A stretch of 57,532 nucleotides of DNA from an uncultured Collinsella sp. (GCA_900546775.1 UREM01000012.1:1-57532), one strand, 5' to 3'; shown: positions 44,500-53,513, numbered from the stretch's first letter. Notes: generated from the sequence alone by a model not told the origin. Made by a program: numbers and translations.

Positions 44500-45171
44500 A
44501 TGGCGCTAATCTATATCGTTGAGGACGACGAGCCCATTCGTCGTGAGCTTGTCGACATCCTTGCCCGCGCCGGGTTTGAAATCGAGGCCTGCGAATCGTT
44601 CGAGCATGTCTCGCGCGATATTCTCGCCGCCGCGCCCGACCTGGTGCTGCTCGACCTCACGCTTCCCGTCAAGGACGGCCAGCATATCTGCCACGAGGTT
44701 CGCCGCGAATCCGAGGTCCCCATCATCGTCCTCACCTCGCGCACGACCGAGATCGACGAGGTCATGGCCATGACGCTCGGCGCGGACGACTTTGTTCCCA
44801 AGCCCTATAGCGCGCGCGTGCTCGTGGCGCGCATCAACGCACTGCTGCGTCGCACCGCGGCGTCAGGCGAGCGCAGCACGCTCGTCCACAAGGGGCTGGA
44901 GCTCGACCTCGCCCGCTCTATGGTCACCAACACGGCGACCGGCGACAGCACCGAGCTCACCAAAAATGAGCTGCGCATTCTCTCGCTGCTCCTGAGCCGC
45001 GCGGGCAAGATCGTCTCGCGCTCGGCCATCATGCAGGACCTGTGGGACTCCGACGCCTTCGTGGACGACAATACGCTCACCGTCAACATCAACCGCCTGC
45101 GCACCACGCTCGAAAAAATCGGCATCAAGGGGTATTTGACGACGCATCGCGGCCAAGGCTATTCGGTCTAG
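44500..45171 (+). CDS. OmpR-family response regulator, BceR-like
   Basis: A 223-residue regulator. Receiver residues are visible in IYIVEDDEPIRREL, Asp52 in LVLLDLTLP, Thr in LTSRTTEIDE and Lys in VPKPYSARVL. The winged-helix part has LTKNELRILSLLLSRAGKIVSRSAIMQDLWDSDAFVDDNTLTVNINRLRTTL. The overall pattern resembles BceR, which answers cell-wall antibiotics. The ATG at 44500 follows AGAGGGGAG. The kinase gene starts nine bases after its stop. Confidence 0.93.
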   Translation: MALIYIVEDDEPIRRELVDILARAGFEIEACESFEHVSRDILAAAPDLVLLDLTLPVKDGQHICHEVRRESEVPIIVLTSRTTEIDEVMAMTLGADDFVPKPYSARVLVARINALLRRTAASGERSTLVHKGLELDLARSMVTNTATGDSTELTKNELRILSLLLSRAGKIVSRSAIMQDLWDSDAFVDDNTLTVNINRLRTTLEKIGIKGYLTTHRGQGYSV

Positions 45172-45180
45172 GGGCCGGCT

Positions 45181-46224
45181 ATGTCGTTTGGCAAGTTCTT
45201 TAAAGATGCACTGCTTCCCGTCGCCGTGTGGACGTGCGGCGTGCTGCTGAGCTGCTTTGTGCTGACGGTCGCCGGCGCACCCGTTTCTATCGTGGTCGTG
45301 GCGGTTGGTGTGTCCTTTATCTTTGGTATGCTCGGCATCGTGATCGAGTACGCTCGCCGTCGCCGTTTTCTGCGTCAGTTGGAGCGCGCGGCAGAGGAGC
45401 TCGAGAGTCCCGCATGGGTGCAGGAGATGGTGCAATGCCCAACCTATGCCGAGGGCGAGCTCGAGTACGAGGTCCTGTGCCGGGTGGGCAAAGCCGCCTG
45501 CGACGAGGTTGCCGAGGGCCGGCGTCAGACCGAAGACTATCGCGACTATATCGAGAGCTGGGTCCACGAGGCCAAGCTGCCCCTGGCGGCGGCTCACCTG
45601 ATTCTGGAAAACCTCGACGGCGGCGCAGATGACCCAACACGTGTCGATGACCTGGGTCGCGAGTTGGCTCGCGTGGAACGCTATATCGACCAGGCGCTGT
45701 ACTACGCGCGCTCGGAAGTCGTGGAGCGCGACTACCTGATTCGCCGCTGGGACCTTAAGACCTTGGTGACGGGTGCGATTAAGGCCAACGCGCGCGAGCT
45801 CATTGCGGCGCACGTGGCTCCGGTGTGCGAGAACCTCGACTTCGAGGTCTTTACCGACGAAAAATGGCTCGAGTTTATCCTGGGCCAGCTCATTCAGAAC
45901 AGCATTAAATATGCGCGCGAGGACGGCGCGAAGATCGTGTTTTCGGGCGCGTTACTGGACGAGGGCCTGGCGAGCGAGCGCATCGAGCTCACCGTTGCGG
46001 ACAACGGCTGCGGCGTGTGTGCGGCAGACCTGCCGCGCGTGTTCGAGAAGGGCTTTACCGGCGACAACGGCCGCGCCACCAAGCGCGCAACGGGCATCGG
46101 CCTCTACCTGGTGGCGCGCCTATGCTCCAAGATGGGCATCGACGTCACGGCGGCATCCGACTCCGGCGAAGGCTTTGTCGTAACGTTCGCCTTCTCGACG
46201 AACAAGTTCCAATACTTTGAGTAG
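45181..46224 (+). CDS. Intramembrane-sensing histidine kinase, BceS-like
   Basis: A 347-residue kinase with two closely spaced spans (about 10-30 and 35-58) and almost no outer loop, the mark of intramembrane-sensing kinases. The H-box is YIESWVHEAKLPLAAAHLIL, with the N-box QLIQNSIKYAREDG and G-boxes VADNGCGV and KRATGIGLYLVARLC. Such kinases take their signal from a partner ABC transporter, usually BceAB; none lies within this window. Confidence 0.9.
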   Translation: MSFGKFFKDALLPVAVWTCGVLLSCFVLTVAGAPVSIVVVAVGVSFIFGMLGIVIEYARRRRFLRQLERAAEELESPAWVQEMVQCPTYAEGELEYEVLCRVGKAACDEVAEGRRQTEDYRDYIESWVHEAKLPLAAAHLILENLDGGADDPTRVDDLGRELARVERYIDQALYYARSEVVERDYLIRRWDLKTLVTGAIKANARELIAAHVAPVCENLDFEVFTDEKWLEFILGQLIQNSIKYAREDGAKIVFSGALLDEGLASERIELTVADNGCGVCAADLPRVFEKGFTGDNGRATKRATGIGLYLVARLCSKMGIDVTAASDSGEGFVVTFAFSTNKFQYFE

Positions 46225-46248
46225 CCGGGCCGTCTTGCGCTGCGGACG

Positions 46249-46313
46249 GCTATGTTCCCGAACGTGAACTTAGCTAAGGCAACTGGTGTTATGTTCCCGA
46301 ACGTGAACATAAC
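46249..46313. repeat. Two GTTCCCGAACGTGAAC hairpins with different stems
   Basis: Units 46249-46274 and 46288-46313 share GTTCCCGAACGTGAAC. Flanks pair in each: GCTA with TAGC in the first, GTTAT with ATAAC in the second. They lie between the kinase gene and the convergent stress-protein gene. Confidence 0.75.
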
Positions 46314-46364
46314 TATGAGGCTCAAATGGATCTCCCAAAACAAAAACGTGCAGCCCAAACAAAA

Positions 46365-46390
46365 CGTGCCGCCCCCAACGGGGCGGCACG
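46365..46390. terminator. Bidirectional 11-bp terminator
   Basis: CGTGCCGCCCC pairs with GGGGCGGCACG around CAAC. On the plus strand CCATCTTTTAT follows, on the minus strand TTTTGTTTGG, so it can serve the converging kinase and stress-protein genes. Confidence 0.85.
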
Positions 46391-46430
46391 CCATCTTTTA
46401 TCAGCCAACTCGCTGAAGTAAGGCTGCGAA

Positions 46431-46523
46431 GGCCGCGAGGCCGGGAGGGGTTTCCTAAGGGCACATCCCGCAGCCGCAACGCGGCGAGGACGTACCCGTG
46501 GAAACCCCGCAGGCCCCGCGGCC
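46431..46523. other. Unexplained three-way-junction-like structured element
   Basis: GGCCGCG (46431-46437) pairs with CGCGGCC (46517-46523), GGCC (46439-46442) with GGCC (46512-46515), and GGGGTTTCC (46447-46455) with GGAAACCCC (46500-46508). Inside lie GGG/CCC closing an asymmetric loop and a GCCGC-AAC-GCGGC hairpin. It is next to the stop of the minus-strand stress-protein gene. No matching second copy occurs here. The 312 bases 46225-46536 hold only this and the repeats above. Confidence 0.65.
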
Positions 46524-46536
46524 GGTGGGAGCAACG

Positions 46537-46974
46537 CTACTTTACGACCAAAATGTCGCAGTCGGTATTGCGCAGCAGGAACGTCGAAATCGAACCCAGA
46601 AGCGCATACTTGATCGAGGACAGGCCGCGAGCGCCGCAGAGCACCAGGTCGGGCTTGACCACGTCGAGCATCTCGTCTTTGAGCGTCTCGCGAATACGAC
46701 CGGCGCGTATCATGACCTCGACCTCGGGAATATCGGGATTGGCCTTGGCCTCTTCGAGCTGCTTTTCGATGGAGTTCTTAAAGGCCTCCTCCAGACCGTT
46801 GACCAAATCGACCGGATAGGAGCCGGCGCTCTCGAGCGCCGTGGAATCGATAACGTGGCCGATAATCAGCTTGGCGCCGTTGTTCGCGGCGACCTTGATG
46901 GCGCGTGCGAGCACAAAATCCTGCTGCTCAGTACCGTCGAGTGAAACAAATACCTTGGTGTAACCCTCGTTCAT
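46537..46974 (-). CDS. Universal stress protein UspA family
   Basis: A 145-residue cytoplasmic protein with the Usp fold: KVFVSLDGTEQQDFVLARAIKVAANNGAKLIIGHVID at the start, an acidic helix in the middle and, at the end, PDLVLCGARGLSSIKYALLGSISTFLLRNTDCDILVVK, which contains the ATP-binding G-x2-G-x9-G-(S/T) pattern in modified form. AAGGAGG precedes the ATG. Role in stress resistance is family knowledge. Confidence 0.93.
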   Translation of the reverse strand: MNEGYTKVFVSLDGTEQQDFVLARAIKVAANNGAKLIIGHVIDSTALESAGSYPVDLVNGLEEAFKNSIEKQLEEAKANPDIPEVEVMIRAGRIRETLKDEMLDVVKPDLVLCGARGLSSIKYALLGSISTFLLRNTDCDILVVK

Positions 46975-47223
46975 GGTTTCCTCCTTGGTCTATCGCACGG
47001 GCGCGGGGCTCGTGCGTCGGGCGGGCGCGGGTGCGTTGACCGCCGGACACTTTATCTTGTTGCAGTTATACCCAAGGATTTCGGTTTAACTGCTCGCAAT
47101 TCTGTGAACGGGCGAGTTTTTTGGTAAGGGTAGGCGCGGTCGCACCGCCAACGGTTGATAATGGGACATCGCCCGCATCGTCCGCAGAACATCTACCGGC
47201 GGGTGTCTAACGAGGGGGTCCCT

Positions 47224-48204
47224 TTGGATATTATCGAGCTTCTAAAATCTGCCTTCATGGGCCTGGTCGAGGGCATCACCGAATGGCTGCCCGTTTCGTC
47301 GACGGGCCACATGATCTTGGTGGACGAGTTCGTCAAGATGAACGTGAGCGAGACGTTCTGGAATATGTTCCTGGTCGTGATTCAGCTCGGCGCCATTCTG
47401 GCCGTCTGCGTGCTGTTTTTCCACGAGCTCAACCCGTTCTCGCCCAGCAAGGGCAAGGAGGGCCGTCGCGACACCTGGGTGCTGTGGGGCAAGATTGTGC
47501 TCGGTTGCATTCCTGCGGCGGCGATCGGCCTGCCGCTCAACGACTGGATGGAGGAGCATTTCTACAACGCTCCCGTCGTGGCGCTGGCGCTCATTGTGTA
47601 CGGCGTGCTGTTTATCGTGATCGAGAACTGGCGCGCGAGCAAGCGCGAGGAAATGGCCGTTGCCGGTTCGTTTGGTTCGCGTGCTGTGGTGTCGGGTGGA
47701 CGTCCCGCCGGTGCGCACTTTGCGGCGCCCCCCACGGCTACCGCTGAGGATGAGGACGATGACGAGAATCTGGACTTTGGTTCCATCGCCACGCTCGAGG
47801 ACCTCAGCTGGAAGACTGCGCTGGGTATCGGCTGCTTCCAGGTGCTTTCGCTGGTGCCTGGTACGTCTCGCTCCGGTTCTACCATCATCGGCGGCCTGCT
47901 TTTGGGCTGCACGCGCTCGGTGGCGTCTAAGTTCACGTTCTTCCTGGCTATTCCTGTTATGTTTGGCGCGAGTGCGCTCAAGCTGGTCAAGTACTTCATC
48001 AAGGGCGGCACGTTCGGCACCAACGAGATCGCCATCTTGGGCGTGGGCTGCGTTGTGGCCTTTGTGGTTTCGCTCATCGCCATCAAGTGGCTCATGGGCT
48101 TCGTCCGCCGTCACGACTTCAAGTGCTTCGGCGTCTACCGCATCATCCTGGGCATCGTAGTGCTCGCGTACTTCTTCGTTCTGGAGCCTATGCTCGGCCT
48201 GTAA
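47224..48204 (+). CDS. uppP: Undecaprenyl-diphosphatase
   Basis: A 326-residue integral membrane phosphatase that recycles the lipid carrier for peptidoglycan. Motifs are the N-terminal LVEGITEWLPVSSTGHMIL and, later, SLVPGTSRSGSTIIGGLLLG. The TTG at 47224 is chosen since GAGGGGG lies six bases upstream and the family N-terminus (DIIELLKSAFMGLVEG) starts there. A polar insertion of about 50 residues (SRAVVSGGRPAGAHFAA to DEDDDENLDFG, about 150-200) separates the two halves, longer than in typical homologues. It gives resistance to bacitracin, which suits the BceRS-like pair upstream. Confidence 0.94.
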   Translation: MDIIELLKSAFMGLVEGITEWLPVSSTGHMILVDEFVKMNVSETFWNMFLVVIQLGAILAVCVLFFHELNPFSPSKGKEGRRDTWVLWGKIVLGCIPAAAIGLPLNDWMEEHFYNAPVVALALIVYGVLFIVIENWRASKREEMAVAGSFGSRAVVSGGRPAGAHFAAPPTATAEDEDDDENLDFGSIATLEDLSWKTALGIGCFQVLSLVPGTSRSGSTIIGGLLLGCTRSVASKFTFFLAIPVMFGASALKLVKYFIKGGTFGTNEIAILGVGCVVAFVVSLIAIKWLMGFVRRHDFKCFGVYRIILGIVVLAYFFVLEPMLGL

Positions 48205-48248
48205 CTTGGTTAACGCTGCGCGGCGGCCAGAGCGACAACTTGTCATTC

Positions 48249-48292
48249 AAAGAGGACGGCATGACCAAAAGGTCTATGCCGTCCTCTTTTTT
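48249..48292 (+). terminator. Intrinsic terminator after uppP
   Basis: AGAGGACGGCAT (48251-48262) pairs perfectly with ATGCCGTCCTCT (48276-48287), with ACC/GGT extension, followed by six T residues. Confidence 0.92.
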
Positions 48293-48431
48293 GGGCGATG
48301 GGGCGGGCTTGACGGTGGCGCACGGAGTCGTGGTGTGATTTGCGTCGGTGTCCGCGCGGCTCGGTATACTGGTACGGCTCAAACTATGGCGCTGCCCGCA
48401 GGCGCGCCGTCTGTCAGATGAGGAGTCGCCC

Positions 48432-51332
48432 ATGACCCAGCCCTTGCCCTGGGAAAAGAACGCCGCGGTGCCCGTGCCGCCCGCGCCGGAACCCGTGCCG
48501 CTCGATGCATACACCGCCCCCGCTGCGCCGGAGCCCGAGCTCGTTCCGCTCGACATCTACGACGCTCCCGCGCCGGCGCCCAAGCCCGCCAAGCCGCTCG
48601 TCGACATCGACAGCCTTAATCCCGCCCAGCGCGAGGCGGTCCTGTCCACCGAGGGCCCGTTGCTGGTGCTCGCCGGCGCCGGCTCGGGCAAGACTCGCGT
48701 CTTGACCTTCCGCATCGCACATATGCTCGGCGACTTGGGCGTTAAGCCCTGGCAGGTCCTGGCCATCACGTTTACCAACAAGGCCGCGGCCGAGATGCGC
48801 GAGCGTCTGGCGGCACTCATCCCCAGTGGCACCCGCGGCATGTGGGTGTGCACCTTCCACGCCATGTGCGTGCGCATGCTGCGCGAGGACGCCGACCTGC
48901 TGGGCTACACCGGTCAGTTCACCATCTATGACGACGATGACTCAAAGCGCATGGTGCGTGACATTATGCAGGCGCTCGGCATTGAGCAAAAGCAGTTCCC
49001 CATCAACATGATCCGCAGCAAGATCAGCTCGGCCAAAAACGCCATGATTGGGCCCGAGGACATGCTCAAGAGCGCCGATAGCCCCAACGACAAAAAGGCC
49101 GCGCAGGTCTACCTGGAGCTGGAGCGCCGCCTGCGCGCCGCCAACGCGATGGACTTTGACGACCTGCTCGTGCGCGCTCTCGAGCTGCTGCGCACCCGCC
49201 CCGAGGTGCTCGATAAGTACCAGGAGCGCTTCCGCTACATTAGCGTCGACGAGTATCAGGACACCAACCACGTCCAATACGAGATCGCCAACCTGTTGGC
49301 CGCCAAGTACCAAAACCTTATGGTCGTGGGCGACGACGACCAGTCCATTTATAGCTGGCGTGGCGCCGACATCACCAATATCCTGGACTTTGAGAAGGAC
49401 TTTAAAAACTGCAAGACCGTCAAGCTGGAGCAGAACTACCGCTCCACGGGTCATATCCTGAGCGCCGCCAACGCCGTGGTGCGCCACAACTCGCAGCGCA
49501 AGGACAAGCGCCTGTTTACGGCCGAAGGCGATGGCGAGAAGATTCAGGCCTTCCAGGCGAGCGACGAGCGCGACGAGGGCCGCTGGATTGCCGGTGAGAT
49601 CGAGAAGCTGCACTCCAAGGGCACGAGCTACGACGACATCGCCGTGTTCTATCGCACCAACGCCCAGTCGCGTATTCTCGAAGATATGTTCCTGCGCGCG
49701 GGCGTGCCCTACAAGATCGTCGGCGGCACGCGATTCTTCGACCGCGCCGAGATCCGCGATGTCATGGCCTATCTCAAGATGATCGTGAACCCGGCCGACG
49801 AGATGAGCGTCAAGCGCGTCATCAACACGCCGCGCCGCGGCATCGGCTCCACTTCGATCCAAAAGATTGAGCAGCTGGCGCGCGACAACCGTTGCTCGTT
49901 CTTCCAGGCCTGCGAGATCGCAACAGCCGAGACGGGCATGTTTAGTGCCAAGGTGCGCAACGGCCTGTCGAGTTTTGTGGCGCTGGTGCGCGAGGGCCGT
50001 CGCATGGACGGCGAGCTCAAGGATGTCGTCGAGATGATTGTCGACAAGACGGGCCTGCTGCAGGCGTTCCGCGCCGAGGGCACCATGGAGTCCGAGAGCC
50101 GCGCCGAGAACATCCAGGAATTCCTGGGCGTCGCTGCCGAATTTGAGGAGACGCACGAGGATATCGAGGGCACGCTCGAGAGCTTGGAAGAGCTGCGTGC
50201 AGCCGGTGTTGCCGATGTGCCTGTCAGTGCCGAGCCCGAGCCCGTCGTGGTGAGTGCGCCCGCGCCCGAGCCGGGGCCGTCCGCTCCGGCATCCTCGTTT
50301 GAGGCACTTGTCGGCGCTCGTGACGCCGCGGGCTCCAATCCGCTCGATAGCCTAGCCGCCCCGGCGCTCTCGCCGCAGGATGCCTTGGCCGCCGCCATCG
50401 CGGGCAACGCGTATGCCGTGCCAACAGAGCTACCGGCGGGCGCCGTGCATGCCGACGAGATCGAGCGCACCTACGGTCCGCTCACCTGTAAGGCACTGCC
50501 GGCACTCATGGAGTGGCTGGCCCTGCGCTCCGACTTGGATTCCCTGGCCGGCGAGACGCATGCCATTACCATGATGACCATCCACTCCGCCAAGGGCCTG
50601 GAGTTCCCGGCGGTGTTCGTGGCCGGCATGGAGGAGGGTATCTTCCCGCACGTGCACGACTTTGGCGGCAGCGATGACCCGGGCAAGCTCGAGGAGGAGC
50701 GTCGCCTGGCCTACGTTGCCATCACGCGTGCCCGTAAGCGCCTGTTCCTGACCTATGCGGCCACGCGTCGCACCTACGGCTCGACCTCTGCCAACCCGCG
50801 CTCTCGTTTCCTCAACGAGATTCCGTTTGAGGATATCGAGTTTAGCGGTATCGGTTCTGCCGGTTTTGAGGGCACGGGCTGGGAGAAGCGCGGCGACCGT
50901 CACGGCACCTTTGGCTCGGGCATGGGCTCGGATATGTATGGCGGCAAGGTGTTCGGTTCGCATACGCGCTCGACCGGCGGTTCCGGTTCGCGCGGCGGAT
51001 CGAGCTTCGACGATTTCTTTGGTGGCAGCACCTATGGCACCGAGCGCCATCGCGGGGTTTCGCCCGACGCCGGCCGTGTTGCCTCGACCTTTGGTTCGGG
51101 CGCGCCGCGAGCTAAAAAGCCGTCGTCCAAGGTGTCGCCGACGGTGGAGCGCAAGGTCGATCGCGCCAGCGCGTCGCAGGACTTTGCCGCGGGCGATACC
51201 GTGAGCCACAAGACCTTTGGCACCGGTACCGTGATCTCGGTCGCCGGAGACATGATCGAGGTCCAGTTCGAAAAAACCGGCCAGACCAAAAAGCTGATGA
51301 AAGGTTTTGCACCGATCGTCAAGCTGTCGTGA
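48432..51332 (+). CDS. pcrA: ATP-dependent DNA helicase PcrA/UvrD
   Basis: A 966-residue SF1A helicase used in repair and replication. Motifs: LNPAQREAV (Q motif), LAGAGSGKTRVLTFRI (Walker A), AITFTNKAA, DEYQDTN, VGDDDQSIYSWRGAD, LEQNYRST, IHSAKGLEFPAVFVAG and VAITRARKRLFL. Residues 1-60 form a Pro/Ala/Glu-rich extension. About 595-690 is a Pro/Ala-rich insertion in domain 2B. The Gly/Ser-rich tail ends in a Tudor-like AAGDTVSHKTFGTGTVISV, known to bind RNA polymerase in PcrA. ATG has GAGGAG upstream. Confidence 0.96.
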   Translation: MTQPLPWEKNAAVPVPPAPEPVPLDAYTAPAAPEPELVPLDIYDAPAPAPKPAKPLVDIDSLNPAQREAVLSTEGPLLVLAGAGSGKTRVLTFRIAHMLGDLGVKPWQVLAITFTNKAAAEMRERLAALIPSGTRGMWVCTFHAMCVRMLREDADLLGYTGQFTIYDDDDSKRMVRDIMQALGIEQKQFPINMIRSKISSAKNAMIGPEDMLKSADSPNDKKAAQVYLELERRLRAANAMDFDDLLVRALELLRTRPEVLDKYQERFRYISVDEYQDTNHVQYEIANLLAAKYQNLMVVGDDDQSIYSWRGADITNILDFEKDFKNCKTVKLEQNYRSTGHILSAANAVVRHNSQRKDKRLFTAEGDGEKIQAFQASDERDEGRWIAGEIEKLHSKGTSYDDIAVFYRTNAQSRILEDMFLRAGVPYKIVGGTRFFDRAEIRDVMAYLKMIVNPADEMSVKRVINTPRRGIGSTSIQKIEQLARDNRCSFFQACEIATAETGMFSAKVRNGLSSFVALVREGRRMDGELKDVVEMIVDKTGLLQAFRAEGTMESESRAENIQEFLGVAAEFEETHEDIEGTLESLEELRAAGVADVPVSAEPEPVVVSAPAPEPGPSAPASSFEALVGARDAAGSNPLDSLAAPALSPQDALAAAIAGNAYAVPTELPAGAVHADEIERTYGPLTCKALPALMEWLALRSDLDSLAGETHAITMMTIHSAKGLEFPAVFVAGMEEGIFPHVHDFGGSDDPGKLEEERRLAYVAITRARKRLFLTYAATRRTYGSTSANPRSRFLNEIPFEDIEFSGIGSAGFEGTGWEKRGDRHGTFGSGMGSDMYGGKVFGSHTRSTGGSGSRGGSSFDDFFGGSTYGTERHRGVSPDAGRVASTFGSGAPRAKKPSSKVSPTVERKVDRASASQDFAAGDTVSHKTFGTGTVISVAGDMIEVQFEKTGQTKKLMKGFAPIVKLS

Positions 51333-51441
51333 TCCCGGCGGCCCCGGACAGGCGCCATGGACAACGTTGCTTGCGAACGTCGCTTTGCTCGTTCGCTTTT
51401 TGGTCTGGAGAGCCGGGTGGGCTGATAAATAGATGTGAGTA

Positions 51442-51474
51442 GGGGCTCTCCCGTTTGATGAGCGGGGGAGCCCC
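51442..51474 (+). terminator. Intrinsic terminator after pcrA
   Basis: GGGGCTCTCCCG pairs with CGGGGGAGCCCC (one mismatch-like G-T pair), followed by TTGTTGCGTTTT. Read on the minus strand it can also follow manA. Confidence 0.75.
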
Positions 51475-51501
51475 TTGTTGCGTTTTGGTTGTTGGTGCGA
51501 C

Positions 51502-52434
51502 CTAGAGGTGGCTGATGATCAATTCCATCTTGCCTTCGAGGTCGATGGAGCTGACGGTGCTCGGGGCTAGCAGGTGGCTTCCCTTGTGGACGGGGTCGCC
51601 GCAGACGGTGCCTTCGCCGTCGATGACCGACAGACACATGAAGGGCCAGTGCTGGTCGAGGGTCTTGCTGCCGTTGACGCGCACGCGATCGACGGTGTAG
51701 CAGGGGTTGGACTCGAGTTCGGTCACGCCGTCGACTTCGGGCGCGGTCACGGTGCCGTCGGTCGGGGCCTGAGAATCAAAGTCGATGCAGTCGAGACTCT
51801 GCTCAATGTGCAGCGGGCGCAGCTTGCCGTCGGTGCCGGGGCGGTCGTAGTCGTACAGGCGATAGGTCACGTCGCTCGACTGCTGCGTCTCCAAAATGAG
51901 CGTGCCGGTCTTGATCGCGTGCACGGTGCCGGAGTCAATCTGGAAAAAGTCGCCCTTGTGGATCGGCAGCACGTTGAGCATGTCGTCCCAGCGGCCGTCC
52001 TCGATCATCTGTGCGGCCTCGGCGCGGTCCTTGGCGCGCTGTCCGACGATAATCGTGGCGCCGGGCTCGCAGTCCAGGACATACCAACACTCGGTCTTGC
52101 CCAGGCTGCCGTTCTCGTGCTCGGCGGCGTACTCGTCGTTGGGATGAATCTGGATCGAAAGGTCGTCCTTGGCGTCCAGAATCTTAATGAGCAGCGGGAA
52201 CTCCTTGCCCTCGCAGTCGCCAAAGAGCTCACGGTGCTCGGCCCACAGCCACGACAGCGTGTGGCCGGCATACGGGCCCTCCGCAATCTGGCAGTCGCCG
52301 TTGGGGTGGGCCGAGATGGCCCAGCACTCACCGATGGGGCCCTCGGGAATGTCGTAACCAAACACGGTCTCCAGCTGGCGGCCGCCCCAGATCTTCTCGT
52401 GGAAGATCGGCGTCAGTTTAATCAAATCGGACAT
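51502..52434 (-). CDS. manA: Mannose-6-phosphate isomerase, class I (short form)
   Basis: A 310-residue zinc cupin enzyme interconverting mannose-6-phosphate and fructose-6-phosphate. Motifs are FHEKIWGGRQLETVFG, LLIKILDAKDDLSIQIHPNDEYA with zinc ligands, GKTECWYVLD, and IDSGTVHAIKTGTLILETQQSSDVTYRLYDYDR. The ATG at 52434 is seven bases from GGGAG; the ATG at 52440 is too close to it. The upstream gene is a GntR regulator in the same direction, 72 bases away, so manA may belong to its regulon. Confidence 0.94.
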   Translation of the reverse strand: MSDLIKLTPIFHEKIWGGRQLETVFGYDIPEGPIGECWAISAHPNGDCQIAEGPYAGHTLSWLWAEHRELFGDCEGKEFPLLIKILDAKDDLSIQIHPNDEYAAEHENGSLGKTECWYVLDCEPGATIIVGQRAKDRAEAAQMIEDGRWDDMLNVLPIHKGDFFQIDSGTVHAIKTGTLILETQQSSDVTYRLYDYDRPGTDGKLRPLHIEQSLDCIDFDSQAPTDGTVTAPEVDGVTELESNPCYTVDRVRVNGSKTLDQHWPFMCLSVIDGEGTVCGDPVHKGSHLLAPSTVSSIDLEGKMELIISHL

Positions 52435-52506
52435 GTGCATACTCCCATAAGGTTGTGCGGGTGCCGCGTAAGACAGCTCAAAACGGGCACCCACCGGATT
52501 ACAAAA

Positions 52507-53226
52507 CTAGGCCAGCGTTACGTTGTGCAGCTCAAAGCGGTCGCCTACGTTGTGCGAGATAGAATATTCAAACGCGGTGCCGCTATCCAAGAAGCCAATC
52601 TGGTTGAGTTCGAGCAGGGGAGAGCCGGGTTTGGTATCCAGGCGCTCAGCCTCTTTTTCAGTTGCCGCGACAGCGCGAATGGTGCGATGGAAGCTCGAAA
52701 TCTTCAGCCCGCATTGCTCGCGGATAAAGCCGTAGACCGATCCGTACAGGTCCTTCTTTTTAAGGCCCGGGATCAGTTCGAGCGGCATATAGGTGTACTC
52801 GATGACGATGGGCTTCTCGTCGACCTGGCGCACGCGCACGATGTGATAGGCGAAGTCATCCTCGGCCATTCCCAGCTGGGTCGCAACCTCTGCCGGCGGA
52901 TTGACGATCGAGAAATCGTAGACCACCGAGGTCACCTTTTCCCCGCGGTGCTCATACGAAAAGCCCTGGGCACGGTCGTTCTTGCCTTGAAAAAACACCT
53001 GGCCGGGAAGCCCCGCCGTGTCCTTGACGTAGGTGCCCGATCCGCGCCGGCTGGTAATAAGGCCTTCTTCGGTAATCTGCTCAATCGCCCGTTTGACGGT
53101 GATTTTGGAAACGCCATAGAGCTCACAGAACTCAACGACGGTGGGCAACTTATCGCCCGCTTTAAGTGCGCCGTCCTCGATGCTTCGACGGATATCTGCA
53201 GCTATCGCCTCGTATTTGGGAATCAT
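52507..53226 (-). CDS. GntR-family regulator with UTRA sensor domain
   Basis: A 239-residue DNA-binding protein. The N-terminal winged helix (IAADIRRSIEDGALKAGDKLPTVVEFCELYGVSKITVKRAIEQITEEGLITSRRGSGTYV, in parts) is of HutC type; the C-terminal UTRA domain (from about 85) has YHIVRVRQVDEKPIVIEYTYMP and a final LELNQIGFLDSGTAFEYSIS. UTRA domains bind sugar phosphates or related ligands. Strong AAAGGAGG precedes ATG. Neighbours manA and glucokinase suggest control of hexose-phosphate use. Confidence 0.92.
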   Translation of the reverse strand: MIPKYEAIAADIRRSIEDGALKAGDKLPTVVEFCELYGVSKITVKRAIEQITEEGLITSRRGSGTYVKDTAGLPGQVFFQGKNDRAQGFSYEHRGEKVTSVVYDFSIVNPPAEVATQLGMAEDDFAYHIVRVRQVDEKPIVIEYTYMPLELIPGLKKKDLYGSVYGFIREQCGLKISSFHRTIRAVAATEKEAERLDTKPGSPLLELNQIGFLDSGTAFEYSISHNVGDRFELHNVTLA

Positions 53227-53464
53227 GGAACCTCCTTTCCGGCTTGATTGAGTACAGAAGAAAGTATAGTCAACACCTAAGCATCCCTATTGCGTTTTTG
53301 AAAAGTTCGAGAAAGGTTTAATTAAAAAACGCTTCTCTTTAAAAACTAGAGCGCTCTAAATGAATATGCATTCGAATAATGTGGTATTGAGCAAATTGAT
53401 CGACTCGAGGATGGGGTTGAGCCGTTTTACCGCCCAACGAACCAAATACCATGCCCTGCGTTTT

Positions 53465-53513
53465 CACAGATAAAACCTGCCAAAACAAACCTGTCCCTTT
53501 TTGGCAGGTTTTT
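53465..53513. repeat. GGGAC repeat unit upstream of glucokinase
   Basis: A 13-bp stem AAAACCTGCCAAA/TTTGGCAGGTTTT (53472-53484, 53500-53512) has a loop with CTGTCCC. On the minus strand it is almost identical to the unit at 8845-8889. The 340 bases 53227-53566 also contain an AT-rich stretch around 53310-53370 upstream of the GntR gene, but no other gene. Confidence 0.8.
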
